Below, in pieces: positions 40,507 through 52,000 of a stretch of DNA of 64,000 nt. Position 1 is the first letter of the stretch. The number at the start of each line of letters is the position of its first letter. The notes beneath the pieces were generated by a model. The model did no database searches, had not been told where the DNA came from, and saw nothing but the letters and a program-made list of their open reading frames with translations. Made by a program: the position numbers and the translations under genes. The stretch comes from Fodinicola feengrottensis (lineage in GTDB: Bacteria > Actinomycetota > Actinomycetes > Mycobacteriales > HKI-0501), in assembly GCF_010993775.1 (NCBI RefSeq), contig NZ_WOTO01000047.1:1-64000 (forward strand), given 5' to 3'.

Positions 40507-42156
40507 ATGCGACGCCCGCTCATCGCGGCTCTCTCGGCGACTGTGCTGGCCACCGCCGGCCTCGCAGGATGTGGTGCCGGCGCCGGTCAGGCGGCCGCAG
40601 CGAAGGACACTTTGGTGGTGATGGCCGACTCCGCGGCCAGCTACCAGCGCAATTTCAACCCCTTCTCGACCGCGGTGAACGCCGGCGCGCGCGGCCTGAT
40701 CTACGAGCCGCTGACCATTTACACGCCGATGAAACCCGACCAGGCGACGCCGTGGCTGGCCACTTCGTCGCAGTGGTCCGACGGCGGCCACAAACTCACC
40801 ATCGACATCCGCACCGGAGTTCGCTGGTCGGACGGCAAACCCTTCTCCAGCAAGGATGTCGCCTTCACCTTCGACCTGCTGCGCAAGAATCCCGCACTGA
40901 ACATCACGAACGTCACCGACACGTCAGCCACCGCGCCGGACGCCAAAACCGTCGTGCTCAGCTTCGACCAGCCCGGCTATGCCCAGACGCTAAGAGATCG
41001 GCGCCATCACCCCGGTGCCCGAACATGTTTACACCGGCAAGGATCCGATGACGTTCACCGATCCGAACCCGATCGGCACCGGACCGTACACATTGGACAC
41101 CTTCAGCCCTCAGGTCTATACGTACAAGGCCAATCCGACCTATTGGCAGGCCGGCAAGATCAGCGTGAAGAAGATCCAGTTCCCGACCGTGTCCGCGAAC
41201 AGTTTCGACAGCCTGCTCGGCCAGGGCCGGCTAGACTGGTCCGGCGGTTTCGTGGCGCACGTCGACCAGATTTTCGTCAACAAAGACAAGGCGCACAACC
41301 AGTACTGGTATCCGGCCGACGGGCTGGTCAACCTGGTCTCCAATCTCAAACGCGCACCGCTGGACAGTGTGCCCGTACGCAAGGCCATCAGCACCGCCAT
41401 CGACCGCGCGGCACTGTCCAAAGTGGCCGCACTCGGCTATGAGACCGCCGCGTCACCCACTGGGCTGGTACGGCCGGCGCGTACGACTCTTATCTTGATC
41501 CGCAATACAAAGATCTTCAGTTCAAGACCGACGCGGCGGCCGCGAACACGCTGCTTGACAAGGCCGGGCTACGCAAGGGCGCGGACGGGATCCGGGTCGG
41601 TCCCGGCGGCAAGAAACTGGCCTTCACCCTTCTCGTACCGAGCGGATTCAGTGACTGGGTCACGATGGCCCGGCTGATCCAGAGTCAGCTGAAGGGGGTC
41701 GGCATCGAGGTCGACCCGCAGGGCAAGTCGACGCAGGCGTGGAAAGCGGCCCTGAAAACCGGAAACTACGACATGGCGATCGCCGGCTCGGTCGGCGGCT
41801 CGTCCCCCTACGATCTCTATCGGCCATTTCTGTCCAGCAAACTCACCGCACCCATCGGCCAGCAGGCGCTGTCCAACTATTCCCGCTGGTCCGACCCTGC
41901 CACGGACGGCTATCTCAGCACTTTCGACCAGACCGAGGACGCCACCCAGCTGCGCAATGCCGTCTACGGCCTGGAAAAGGTGATGGTCGAGCAGCTGCCG
42001 GTCATTCCACTGCTGGGCAGCGCGAACTGGTCGCAGACCCGGACCACCAAGTTCACCGGCTGGCCGTCCGCCACCGACCCGTACGCACTGCCCGCGCCCT
42101 ACCAGTTCCCGGACAACCTGCTGGTCATCACCCACCTCAAGCGGGCAACTGGATGA
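40507..42156 (+). CDS. ABC peptide-type substrate-binding lipoprotein, family 5 (frameshifted)
   Basis: AAGGAG lies 7 nt before ATG 40507. The signal peptide ends in a lipobox (GLAGC), so the mature protein is a membrane-anchored lipoprotein. The family 5 features YEPLTIYTP, WSDGKPFSSKDVAFTFDLL and a C-terminal DLYRPFLSS region are present. Breaks near 40990 and 41480 split it; joined length about 549 residues. The family takes oligopeptides, dipeptides, nickel or murein peptides; next to NagZ-NamZ a muropeptide or cell-wall peptide is the best guess. Confidence 0.85.
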
Positions 42157-43142
42157 GGTTCGTCGCCCGCCGGCTGGCGCTCTATGTGGTGATCGCCTGG
42201 GCCGCTATCACCATCAACTTCCTGATCCCACGGATGATGCCCGGCGACCCGGTCGACCTTTTGGTGGACCGCCTCAAAGGACAGGTCGATCCGGCCGCGA
42301 TCACGTCGCTGCGGCAGGCATTCGGCCTCAGCGACGCGAGTTTGCTCAACCAGTACTGGGACTATCTCGGCAACCTGTTTCACGGCGACCTCGGCCGCTC
42401 GATCAGCTTCTATCCCACCGCGGTGTCGGACGTTATTGCCACCACCCTGCCGTGGACGCTGGGGCTGATTGGCGTTTGTACGGTCATCAGTTTCGTGTTG
42501 GGCACGTCCGCTGGCATCATCGCGGCCTGGAAACGCGGCGGCTGGACGGACATGTTGGTGCCCTCGACCACCTTCCTGCACTCCATCCCGTACTTCTGGA
42601 TGCTTTTTGTTGCTGGTGTTCATCTTCGGCGTGGTCCTCGGGTGGCTGCCGATCAGCGGAGCGTACGACACCGACCTCCCGCCAGTGCTGAGCGGCGAAT
42701 TCATCGGCAGCGTGCTTTATCACGCGCTGCTGCCGGCGATCACCATCGTGGTCAGCTCGATCGCCGGTTGGCTGCTGGGCATGCGGAACATGATGATCAC
42801 CACCCTCGGCGAGGACTACGTGACTTTGGCGCAGGCCAAGGGACTTTCCCGGATGCGGGTGATGACGGCGTACGCGGCCCGGAACGCGATCCTGCCGAGC
42901 TTCACTGGTTTCGCGCTGTCGCTGGGATTCGTGGTCGGCGGCTCGATGCTGACCGAGGTCATCTTCTCGTATCCAGGCGTCGGCTACACGCTTACCAGGC
43001 CGTCCAGAACGAGGACTTTCCGCTGATGCAGGGGCTTTTCCTGGTGATCTCGCTGTCCGTGCTCGCGGCGAACCTGCTGGCGGACCTCGCGTACGTGCTG
43101 CTCGACCCACGGATCCGGGCGAACGCGAGCGGTGCCTCATGA
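42153..43142 (+). CDS. ABC transporter permease, DppB/OppB type (frameshifted)
   Basis: The ATG overlaps the binding-protein stop as ATGA. Six membrane helices start at RRLALYVVIAWAAITINFLI; the cytoplasmic EAA loop is TLAQAKGLSRMRVMTAYAAR-like around residue 230. Two breaks near 42600 and 43005 interrupt it; the tail LANLLADLAYVLLDPRI is the characteristic OppB/DppB end. It forms the importer pore with the next gene. Confidence 0.85.
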   Translation: MRFVARRLALYVVIAWAAITINFLIPRMMPGDPVDLLVDRLKGQVDPAAITSLRQAFGLSDASLLNQYWDYLGNLFHGDLGRSISFYPTAVSDVIATTLPWTLGLIGVCTVISFVLGTSAGIIAAWKRGGWTDMLVPSTTFLHSIPYFWMLFVAGVHLRRGPRVAADQRSVRHRPPASAERRIHRQRALSRAAAGDHHRGQLDRRLAAGHAEHDDHHPRRGLRDFGAGQGTFPDAGDDGVRGPERDPAELHWFRAVAGIRGRRLDADRGHLLVSRRRLHAYQAVQNEDFPLMQGLFLVISLSVLAANLLADLAYVLLDPRIRANASGAS

Positions 43143-44152
43143 AGTCGCTGCTGACTTTCCTGTTGCGGTCCCGAAAAATCACCGTCGGGGTAGCCATCAT
43201 CTTGTTCTTTGTGTTGCTGGCGACGATCGGCCCGGTAATGATCGGCATCGACCCGTCGGCCACCGGTGCCGACTCGATGCAGCCACCGTCCGCGGCGCAC
43301 TGGCTGGGCACCACCCAGGCCGGCGAGGACGTGCTGGCCCAACTCCTCTATGGCAGCCGGATTTCGTTGGCGGTCGGCCTTCTCGCGGCTGTCGTGGCCA
43401 CCGTGGTGTCGTCCGTGGTGGGGCTTGTCGGTGGCTACCTACGTGGCATAGTCGATGAGGTGCTGTCGCTGGTCACCAGTGTTTTCCTGTCATTCATTCC
43501 GGCGATGCCGCTGCTGATCGTGCTGGCCGGCTACTTGCCGAGCAAGGGCATCGAGTCAGTGGCGATCATCATCAGCATCACCGCGTGGGCCTCGGGTGCC
43601 CGGTCAATCCGGGCGCAGACGCTGTCCATCCGCAATCGCGACTACATCCAGGCAGCCCGAGCCTCCGGCGAAACGCTGCCCCGGATCATCTTCTTCGAAG
43701 TGCTGCCCAACGAGATCCCGCTGTTGGCCAGCAGTTTCCTGTTCACCATCTTGGTGGGCATCCTGGCCGAGGCAGGACTTTCCTTCCTGGGCCTGGGAAG
43801 CCTGACCACGGTCAGCTGGGGCTCGATGCTTTTCTACGCCCAGCAATCGCAGGCGCTGCTCGCCGGCGCCTGGTGGTGGTTCCTGCCGCCGGGCTTGTGC
43901 ATCGCCCTGATCGGCACCGGGTTGTCGCTGGTCAACTTCGGCATTGACGAGTACGCGAATCCGCGGCTGCGGACCGTACGAGCCGCCAAGGTGCAGTCCA
44001 GTCCAGCAACCACCATCGCCCCAGATGCCATCCGGGCCGGGCTTCGACACTCCACCACTGCTGGAAATTCGGCACCTCAGCGTGGATTATCTCAGCGCCG
44101 ACGGGCCCGTACACGCGGTCAAGGACGTGAGTCTGACGCTGCATCGCGGTGA
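43139..44152 (+). CDS. ABC transporter permease, DppC/OppC type
   Basis: Overlaps the previous gene by 4 nt (ATGA). Contains the N-terminal OppC segment (LLRSRKITVGVAIILFFVLL), HWLGTTQAGEDVLAQLLYGS, and an EAA loop NRDYIQAARASGETLPRIIF. The main domain ends at about residue 285 (NFGIDEYANPRL). The frame then runs to 44152 over the next gene, so a missing or extra base near 44020 probably hides the true stop. Confidence 0.85.
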   Translation: MKSLLTFLLRSRKITVGVAIILFFVLLATIGPVMIGIDPSATGADSMQPPSAAHWLGTTQAGEDVLAQLLYGSRISLAVGLLAAVVATVVSSVVGLVGGYLRGIVDEVLSLVTSVFLSFIPAMPLLIVLAGYLPSKGIESVAIIISITAWASGARSIRAQTLSIRNRDYIQAARASGETLPRIIFFEVLPNEIPLLASSFLFTILVGILAEAGLSFLGLGSLTTVSWGSMLFYAQQSQALLAGAWWWFLPPGLCIALIGTGLSLVNFGIDEYANPRLRTVRAAKVQSSPATTIAPDAIRAGLRHSTTAGNSAPQRGLSQRRRARTRGQGRESDAASR

Positions 44153-44866
44153 ACTGCTGGGATTGGCTGGCGAAAGCGGCAGCGAAAAAATCCACCCTCA
44201 CCGGCGCGGTGGCCCGACTGCTCGGCAAATCCGCACAGGTCACCGGCGGTTCGGCTGTCTATTTCAGGGAAAACGACCCCGAGGGCGCGGACATTCTGAA
44301 GATGGGACCGGCCCAGCTCGGGAGCTTTCGCTGGAACGAGCTGTCGATCGTGCTGCAGAGCTCGATGAACGCGCTCAATCCCGTCCTCACCATCGGCGCC
44401 CAGTTCGACGACGTGATCAGCAGGCATCGCCCTGGCATGGCGAAAAAGAAGCGCCGCGAGCTGGCTGGCAGCCTGCTGGAAAGCGTCGGCATCCCGGCAC
44501 ACCGGCTGCGCGCGGCTATCCGCACGAGCTGTCCGGCGGCATGAAACAGCGAACCGGCATCGCGATGGCGCTCGCGCTCGACCCGGCGATCGTGATCCTG
44601 GACGAGCCGACAACCGCACTGGATGTGCTGGTCCAACGGCAAATCCTGACGCTGCTGCTGGAACTCCGGGAACGGTACGGCTTTTCGGTGATCTTCACGA
44701 CTCACGATTTGTCGCTGTTGCTGGAAATCTGCGACACCATCGCCATCATGCGGCACGGCGAGCTGGTCGAATACGCGGCGGCCGATGACGTACATCTGCG
44801 GCCGAAACACGAATACACCAGGGAATTGCTGGATTCCCTGCGGGCCCTCGGGGGGTGGCGGTCTGA
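44025..44866 (+). CDS. ABC transporter ATPase, OppD/DppD type (frameshifted)
   Basis: ATG 44025 begins MPSGPGFDTPPLLEIRHLSV. Walker A should be GESGSGKST but the A run at 44186-44191 garbles it; after correction LTGAVARLLGKSAQVTGG follows. A second break near 44515 precedes the signature LSGGMKQR and Walker B AIVILDEPTTALD, then FTTHDLSLL. A shift at the G run near 44851 would end the gene at TGA 44864-44866, just before the next start. It energises import with the next ATPase. Confidence 0.8.
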
Positions 44867-44867
44867 C

Positions 44868-45671
44868 GTGACGGACAACGTGGTCCTGGAAGCCCGCGGC
44901 CTGGTCAAGGACTTCGGCCGCCGAGCCGACCGGTGGTTCGGCCGTACCGGCACCTTCCGGGCTGTCGACGACGTGAGTTTCCAGCTACAGCGCGGCCAGA
45001 TGACGGCGCGTTGGTGGGTCAGAGCGGCAGTGGCAAGAGCACGGTCGCGCAGTTGTTGGCGGGTTTGCAGCGCCCCACCGCCGGCGACATTCTGCTGGAC
45101 GGCTCGCCCGTACGCATTCGCCGCGGCCAGGACTTTCGGGCGTACACCGGCGATGTGCAAATGGTCCTGCAGGACCCGTTCTCGTCGCTCAATCCAGCGC
45201 ACACCGTCCGCTATCACCTGACGCGAGCGCTGCGCATCCACGGCGCCACCGGCCGGCAGGAAGCGATCGACACCGAGATCGAGCGGCTGCTGGCCACCGT
45301 CCACCTAAAGCCGGAAGGCCGTTTTATCGGCCGTTTTCCTCATGAACTCTCCGGCGGCGAGCGTCAACGCATCTCGCTGGCCCGCGCTTTGGCCGCGAAG
45401 CCGCGGGTGTTACTCGCCGACGAGCCGGTGTCCATGTTGGACGTGACCATCAGGCTCGGAGTTTTGAAGCTGATCAACCAACTCAAGGACGAGCGCGACC
45501 CTCGCGGTCCTCTACATCACCCACGACCTGGCTACCGCTCGGCAGTTCACCAGCGAACTAATGGTCATGTACGAAGGGAAAATCGTCGAGCGCGGGACCA
45601 GCGCCGAGGTCATCGACACTCCCACCCACCCGTACACCCAACAGCTACTGGCAGCCATTCCGCATCCTTAG
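44868..45671 (+). CDS. ABC transporter ATPase, OppF/DppF type (frameshifted)
   Basis: GTG 44868 starts VTDNVVLEARGLVKDFGRRA. After a break near 45003 the Walker A is VGQSGSGKST, followed by Q-loop VLQDPFSSLNP, signature LSGGERQR and Walker B LLADEPVSMLD. A second break near 45500 leads to AVLYITHDLATARQF and HPYTQQLLAAIPHP, the standard OppF end, with TAG at 45669-45671. Completes a five-gene importer (SBP, two permeases, two ATPases). Confidence 0.82.
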
Positions 45672-45696
45672 GTCCTGTCTGGCTATTGCGGCGGGC

Positions 45697-46510
45697 CTAC
45701 GCGCGGACGCCTACCTCACTTCGGCGACAGGTGGCGAGGATCGTACGAGCTACCAACCCAGGGTCGTCCTGCATCGGGATGTGGCCACAACCCGGGAGCG
45801 GCACGTGCCGGGCGTCAGGCAGCAGGCGGGCCGCTACTTTTGCCTGTCGGGGCCACAAAATGCGGTCCCGAGTGCCCCAGGCGACGGTGGTCGGCACGGT
45901 CGGCGGGGTGGCCCGGAACCGGTACGAGCGACCCGCCTGCGCCACCGCGTCGAAGGCCGGCGCGTTGGCCATCGCCTGCAGGTCGCCCAGCATGTTTTCG
46001 GGGTTGCAGCAGGGACGGGCGCCCGTACAGCAGGCTGCCGCCGGCCAACCGCAGCGGCTTGCGCCGCACCATCAGCTGCCGGTTGCGCTCGGAGGTCATC
46101 GCGCTGCGCCGCATGCTGGAGAGCACGCCGATCGCCCAGGCCCGACCAACCGGCCCGAAGAACCCAGCCGGCGACAGGGCGGTCACCGAAGACGCGAGAC
46201 CGCGAGAGCCGACCTCCAGAGCCAGTGCACCGCCGAGCGAGTTGCCAGCGAGGTGCGGGCGGTCGAGCTTGTACGCGGCCATGATCTCGCAGAAGGTGTC
46301 GACCGCCGCGAGCATGTCGTACGGGCGATCGTCCGGCAGCGTCGGCGAGCCGCCGAAGCCGGGCAGGTCGATGGCGATCACGTCGTGCCGCTCGGCGAGC
46401 AGGTTCAACACCGGCTGCCACGCCTGCCAGCGGTGCCCGATGCCATGCAACAGGACCAGCGGCGAGCCCGTACCGCGCCGCTCAACCACCACATCTTCGA
46501 CTCTGAACAT
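45697..46510 (-). CDS. alpha/beta hydrolase (frameshifted)
   Basis: ATG 46510 (MFRVEDVVVERRGTGSPLVL) opens a serine hydrolase: HGIGHRWQAW, DLPGFGGSP, nucleophile Ser in AGNSLGGALA, acid in AWGTRDRILW and His in GCGHIPMQDD. A break near 46005 joins the two halves, about 270 residues. It lies 35 nt downstream of the AurF-like gene and is likely co-transcribed. The substrate is unknown. Confidence 0.8.
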
Positions 46511-46545
46511 CGCAACCCCCTCCGCACGAATGTAACCGCCGTTGG

Positions 46546-47444
46546 TCAGCCGAGCAGCCCGGAACGCTTCCACAGGAACCGGCCCGGCCCCTTGGTCAGC
46601 CCGACCTCGTCGAGGAAGCCGACCAGCCGCTCACCAGCCCAGCGCAGGGTTTCCTGGAACTGCGGGCTGTGGCGAGCCTCCCGGCGCGCTTGCACCGGGT
46701 CCAAGCCGACCGCCTGGTAGCACTGCGGACGTACCAACGTCCTGGCGATGACCTGCGCGGACGCGCCGCTGATGAACTGGTGCCAGGCCCGCGCCGGCGC
46801 CTTCGCCCGCTGCATTTGGCGGGCGATCTCCTCACGCGCGAAGGTGACGTGTCGGGCCTCTTCCAGCACGTGGATTCGGCTGACCATCCGGACCAGCGGC
46901 TGCACGCTCTCGTCCTTCATGCCCTCGCGCTGGAAACGGTCCAGGATCTCTTCCGCGACCAGGATCGCCGCGTAGTTGCTCGGCCCGAACCCGACCGTCT
47001 GATCACCCGGCCGAGCTCGTGGGTGAGCCGCGGTGCCGGGTACGCCGGCACGCCGATCCGCTCAATCAGCCGGGCGAACATCACCGAGTGCCGGCATTCG
47101 TCGCCGATCTCGGTGAGCGCCCACTGCGGGTGCTTGCGGGTCGGGTCGACGCTGTACGTGTCGCGCAGCAGCATCTGCATCAGGATCATCTCGAACCAGA
47201 TGCCGGCACTGGCGATGCTCGCGACCTCCTGCCGGGACAGCTCGATCCGCTGCTCGGGCGTCATCCGGTCCCACATTGGGGTGCCGTAGAGCGAGATCCG
47301 CTGTTCGGGCAGGAAATACATGCCGTCTACCAGCGGCGCTTCCCAGTCAATGTCGATTTCCGGGTCGTACGAGTTCTTCGCCGACGAGTTGAGCAGGCGG
47401 GCGGCGGTCTTCTCCCGAGTGGAGGTCGCCAACGCTCCGGTCAT
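46546..47444 (-). CDS. AurF-like diiron oxygenase (frameshifted)
   Basis: The first half (SYDPEIDIDWEAPLVDGMYF, ASIASAGIWFEMILMQMLLR, EIGDECRHSVMFARLIE) and the second half (SRIHVLEEARHVTFAREEI) contain the E...E-x2-H iron-ligand pattern of the p-aminobenzoate N-oxygenase AurF family, named PF11583. A break near 46990 joins them; about 299 residues. ATG 47444 is chosen because GGAAGG precedes it by 9 nt. Such enzymes oxidise amines or fatty-acid-like substrates. A strong inverted repeat lies just upstream. Confidence 0.75.
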
Positions 47445-47468
47445 CGCGAACATCCCTTCCAGCTGAGT

Positions 47469-47499
47469 GCTACCAAATGTAAGCGATACATCTGGTAGC
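47469..47499. promoter_or_regulatory. 13-bp inverted repeat operator upstream of aurF-like gene
   Basis: GCTACCAAATGTA (47469-47481) and TACATCTGGTAGC (47487-47499) are complementary at 12 of 13 positions across AGCGA. On the minus strand TTGACA at 47521-47526 gives a -35, so the repeat would cover the -10 and start of the AurF-like gene. The divergent DUF4873 gene starts 62 nt away, so both directions may be controlled, TetR-style. Confidence 0.65.
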
Positions 47500-47560
47500 A
47501 TGTTCTCGTACGCTGGTGGTTGTCAAGCTGTGAGTGGGACCTACTCGTACAGGAGCCTCG

Positions 47561-47878
47561 ATGTCTGACCACGATGAAGAGGGCTACCAGGGCCCTGCCA
47601 CGATTTACACCGCGGACGCCGAAGTCGCGGTGAAAATCGAGCTCGAGCTGCGCGGGTATTTCCAGCCGATCGACGGCCGCTACCACTGGTACGGCCGAGT
47701 CGCCGCCGATCCCGCTGTCACCGAACTGGTCGGCAAGGGCAAGAAAGACGTGGTGATCCGTACGCCAGAGGGCGAAGCGGCCGCCACCCTGTCCGATGTG
47801 GACCCGTGGGGCCGCTTCCGGGTGACCGGCACCAGCCGGCCGCCCTTCGCCATCGAAACCTCACCGGCCCAGGGCTGA
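47561..47878 (+). CDS. DUF4873-type protein
   Basis: ATG 47561 follows AGGAG. The 105-residue protein (GYQGPATIYTADAEVAVKIE, GYFQPIDGRYHWYGRV, DPWGRFRVTGTSRPPF) resembles DUF4873, a small beta-rich domain often encoded beside or fused to flavin-dependent monooxygenases. It faces the AurF-like gene across a shared operator. Function unknown; the pairing with an oxygenase suggests a helper role. Confidence 0.65.
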   Translation: MSDHDEEGYQGPATIYTADAEVAVKIELELRGYFQPIDGRYHWYGRVAADPAVTELVGKGKKDVVIRTPEGEAAATLSDVDPWGRFRVTGTSRPPFAIETSPAQG

Positions 47879-48000
47879 GCTGGCTAGTGGTCTGTCGCCG
47901 CTGAATCTGGCGATATTTGCTTGGCGGGTTGTCAATTTACGCCCGCTGACCGCAGGGGCTGGCCCGCGCTTGTCGGCTGACCTGGATCAGGTTCGCGACT

Positions 48001-48999
48001 GTGCGATCGGGCATCCAGGTAGCGCCGGATACGCTGCTCGGCGTGCCCGTACCACCGCCGAAACTGATGGCCGCGCTCGACGATCTGGCCGCTGGTGTCA
48101 GTGCCCAGCGGCTGGCCGCCGAGGTGGACCGCTGGCAGGCGCGGTATCACGACCCCGCCGCCGATCTGTCCCATGCAGCCCAGCTACGCCCTGAACAGGC
48201 GATCGCTTACGCCGTTTACCGGATGCCTGCCACGTACGCGGCGACCGCCACCGCCCTTTCCGCGCTGGCCGCCGCGATCCCGAACCTGGCGCCCGCCACC
48301 CTGCTGGATCTCGGCTCCGGCGCCGGCGCGGCGACCTGGGCCGCCGCCGAAACTTTCGCTTCCCTGCAGGAAAGCATCGCCCTGGAACGCGATCCGGAGA
48401 TGACCGCGGTAGCCCGCCGACTGCCACCCGCGCTGGACCGGGTTTCCGGCCAGCTCGCGGATCTTTCCGCCATCAAGAATTCCCGACCATTGATCTGGCC
48501 ATCGCCGGCTACAGCCTGAACGAGCTTTCACCATCCACTGTGGACACAGTGCTGTCCCGTCTCGCCTTGTCGGCGAACACTGTTCTTATCGTCGAACCCG
48601 GCACCCCTCGCGGTTTCGCCGTCGTACGCCAAGCTCGCGAGCGCCTCGTCAGCCTCGGCATGAGCGTCGCCGCGCCTTTGCCCACACGACGACACCTGCC
48701 CGATTGTGGACCCAGACTGGTGCCATTTTTCGGTACGGCTGCCCCGATCCGCCCTCCACCGCAGAGTGAAGAAGGCCGACCTCGGCTATGAAGACGAAAA
48801 GTTCAGTTACGTCGCCGCCACGCGGTTGCCCGTACACCCAGCGAATGCCCGCGTTTTGCGGCATCCCCAAGTGCGTTCGGGTCACATTTTATTGCGCCTG
48901 TGCACCGATTCGGACGGCCTGACCGACGTCACCGTCTCCAAACGCCAGGGCGACACGTACAAACGCGCCCGCCGCATTTCGTGGGGCGAGCCCTGGTAA
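48001..48999 (+). CDS. Rsm22-like rRNA methyltransferase family protein (frameshifted)
   Basis: The N-terminal helical part precedes a SAM-binding loop LLDLGSGAGAATWAAAE near residue 110. After breaks near 48480 and 48680 the C-terminal part includes CPHDDTCPIVDPDWCHF, the cysteine cluster of Rsm22 proteins thought to bind iron-sulfur, then RVKKADLGYEDEKFSYVA. It ends at 48999; about 331 residues. GTG 48001 or the in-frame GTG 48043 could be the start. Ribosomal small-subunit modification or assembly is the family role. Confidence 0.75.
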
Positions 49000-49009
49000 A
49001 CCCGCCGCA

Positions 49010-52000
49010 CTAGCGGCAGAGGAGGCGGTCGGCCAGGCCGTCGGTGGCGGCACGTTCGCTGACTTGTTCGGTGGAATACGCGAGGGCGCACGCCTCCCGC
49101 ATCGCTTCGCAGGCCAACTGGGTGGCACCGGTGGCGGCCAGCGCCTTGGCGAGGGCGCGGGCGGCGACAACGCGGCTTCGTACGTCTTCGGCTGGCACGT
49201 CACCTGCCCGTTGCGCCCAGGACAGGGCTTCCTCGGCGCGGCCGGCGTCGACGAGCATCGCCGCGTAGTGCGCGAGGGCCTGCCGGCGCGGGAAGACCAG
49301 GGAGGGGCTGGCTGCCGCCTTGGCCACGTCAGTAAGCAGGCTGATCGCCTCGTCCAGGTCGCCCTGGGCGCGGCGAGCCCTGGCCAGCAGGACCACCGGG
49401 CCGACGGCGGCAGCTTCGGTGACCTGCAGCGGGGTGATCAGATCCAGGGTGGCGCGGGCGTCCGCCTCGGCGGCAGCGGCGTCGCCGGCGTCCAGCTTGC
49501 AGTAGCCCAGCAGCGTACGGGCGACGCCGAAGGTGAGCGGGTGCGCGGCCTGCTCGGCGATCCGCACGGCTTCGACGAAAATCGGGATCGCGCGGTGCCA
49601 GCCAGCGCGGCCGGGTCGGCGCACCGGTCGCGGGCGACCACCCCCCGGACGACCAGCGCGAGCGAGCGGCCCCAGGCGTCGTCGAGCTGCTCGAACGACC
49701 GCAGTGCGACCCGGGCCTGCCGGTCCGCGCGAGCGAGCTCGCCGAGCTCGGCGGCCGCGTACGCGTCGACCATCTGGACGGCGGCAAGGCCCCATTCGTC
49801 GCCGAGGCGTTCGGCATACGGCAGGAACTCCGCGGCCAGCGCGCCGGCCTGCCGCAGCCGGCCCTGCAGCAGCCGCACGAAGGCCTCGGTGCCGGTCACC
49901 CACGACTGGCCAGCAACGTCCCGCAGGTCGACGAACAGGGTGGCGGCCCGGTCCAGCGCCATCTCGGCTCGGTCGAAGTCGCCCCGCGAGGTCGCTGACC
50001 AGGCAATGTTCTGCAGCGCCCAGCCCTGGCCGGGACGGTCGTGCTGGGACAGGGAGAGTTGGTACGCCTGCACGAAACGCTCGTCGGCGTCGGCGAGATG
50101 GCCGGTCAGGTAGTCGAGCATGCCGAGCCGGCGCAGCGCTTCCGTCTCGTACTCAGGCGGCCCGCCACACGCGTTGGCAACCGTCCGCCACGCGTGCGCG
50201 GCCTCTTCCAGATGGCCGACCGCGCGCTCCGCGTCGCCGATCACCAGCAGCGCGCCCATCCGGATCGCCTGCCCATCCGCGTCGTCCGCGGTGGTGTCCT
50301 GGCGGAGCCGCTCGGCCAGCGCGAGAGCCTCGGCATAGCGGCTCGTACGCACCCACGCACGTGCTCTGGCCAGCGTCAACTCCGCTGGCATCTCGTCACG
50401 GGCCAGCGCGGCCGCGCGATCCAGCAGCGCGGCGGCCTGCGCCGGCTGCGAGTCGGCGAAAGCGGCGGTGGCCAACCGGCCGAGCGCGGCACGCCGATCG
50501 ATCGAGACGACCGTCCGCGGGTCGGAGCTCGCGGCGAGCCGCATGGCGTCCGCCAGGCTGAGCGCCTCCTCCGCGTGCCGGGCGACGAACGTGTCCCGCT
50601 CGATGCCGGCCAGCTCCGGATCGTCCGGCGCGAGCGCGTCGGCCCAGCGAGCCAGCCGGGCGTGCCGCGCGGCCAGCTCGGTCTTGCCAACGCCGGCGTA
50701 CGCGGCCTGGCGCATGAACGCGGTCACGAACGTGTAGCCACCGCGATTGGACGGCCGGAGCATCCGGCGAGCGACCAGCTCGGCGATGTCCTTCGGCAGC
50801 CTGTCCAGCTGCAATGGCACGCCAATCGACTGCTCCGCCCGCAACACCGCCAACGCTCGTACCGGGATCCGCTCGCCCACCACCGCGGCGTCCCGCAGGA
50901 TGGCGCGCGGGCGCCGGCCGGCAGCGAGTCGATGCGGGCGGTCAGTACCGCTGCGAGGTCCACCGACAGCAGCCGTCCGGCCAGGCTGCCCGGCTTGAGC
51001 TGCCAGCCCCCGCTGCCGCCCGTCAGCGCACCCTGCTCGACCAGCAGCGCCACCAGCTCAGCCAGGTAGAACGGATTGCCCTGGGCGATCGCGAGCAGCC
51101 GGTCCTGATCCGCCGACGGCAGCTGGCCGCCGCCCAGGTAGGCCCGAAGGAGCCGGGCCGAAGCCGCCCCGGACAGCGGCGCGAGCGCGGTCACCTCGGC
51201 GTCCGGGAAGCGGCCGGGCAGCTCGCTGCCGCGGCTCAGCTCGGCCCGGCCAAGCAACAGCGTCAGCACCGATCCATCCAGCCGGCTGATCACGTCCGCC
51301 AGCGCGGCCGCGGTCGGCGGCGGCGCGTTGTGCGCGTCGTCGATCACGATCACCAGCGGGCAGGTCTCCTCGGACATCGCCCGCAGCAGGTTGGCCACCG
51401 CGGCCGGCATGATGTCCCGCGCCTCGGTGCCCGGCGGCCGGCTGCCGGCGCTCATCCCGGTCGGCCGCGGCGGGCTTTCGGCCGCTCCGACCAGCGCCAG
51501 CAACGGCTCCAGCGCCGACTGCAGATCGGTCCCATCCTTACGGCTGTCGGCGTGAGCGCGCAGCCGGTCGACGGTCCGTCGGATCCGGTCGGCCATCTCG
51601 GCCCGGGTGTCGTCCGGCTCCACCCCACAGGCCTGCCGGACCAGCCGCAGCAGCGGACCGAGCCGGCCATCGCCGTACGCGGCACAGCGAACCCGCAGCG
51701 TGCAGCCGCTCATGGTGGTCTCGGCGTACCGGCCGAACTCGGTGCCGAGCCTGGTCTTGCCGATGCCGGCATCGCCGGTGATGACCACCACGTGGCTCGA
51801 CTCTCGGTCGGAAACCTCCAGGTAGCGGCCGGCCAGCCGGCCCATCTCGGCCTCCCGGCCAATGAACGGCGCCTCGTCGCCCAGGCCCGGCCGGGCGCCC
51901 GGCGCGTCCCGCAGGCCGAGCAGCTCGTACGCCTCGACCGCCTCGCGTTTTCCCTTCAGCCGCCGCAACGGCGGCAGCCGCCGCCAGCCGGCCCGGTCGC

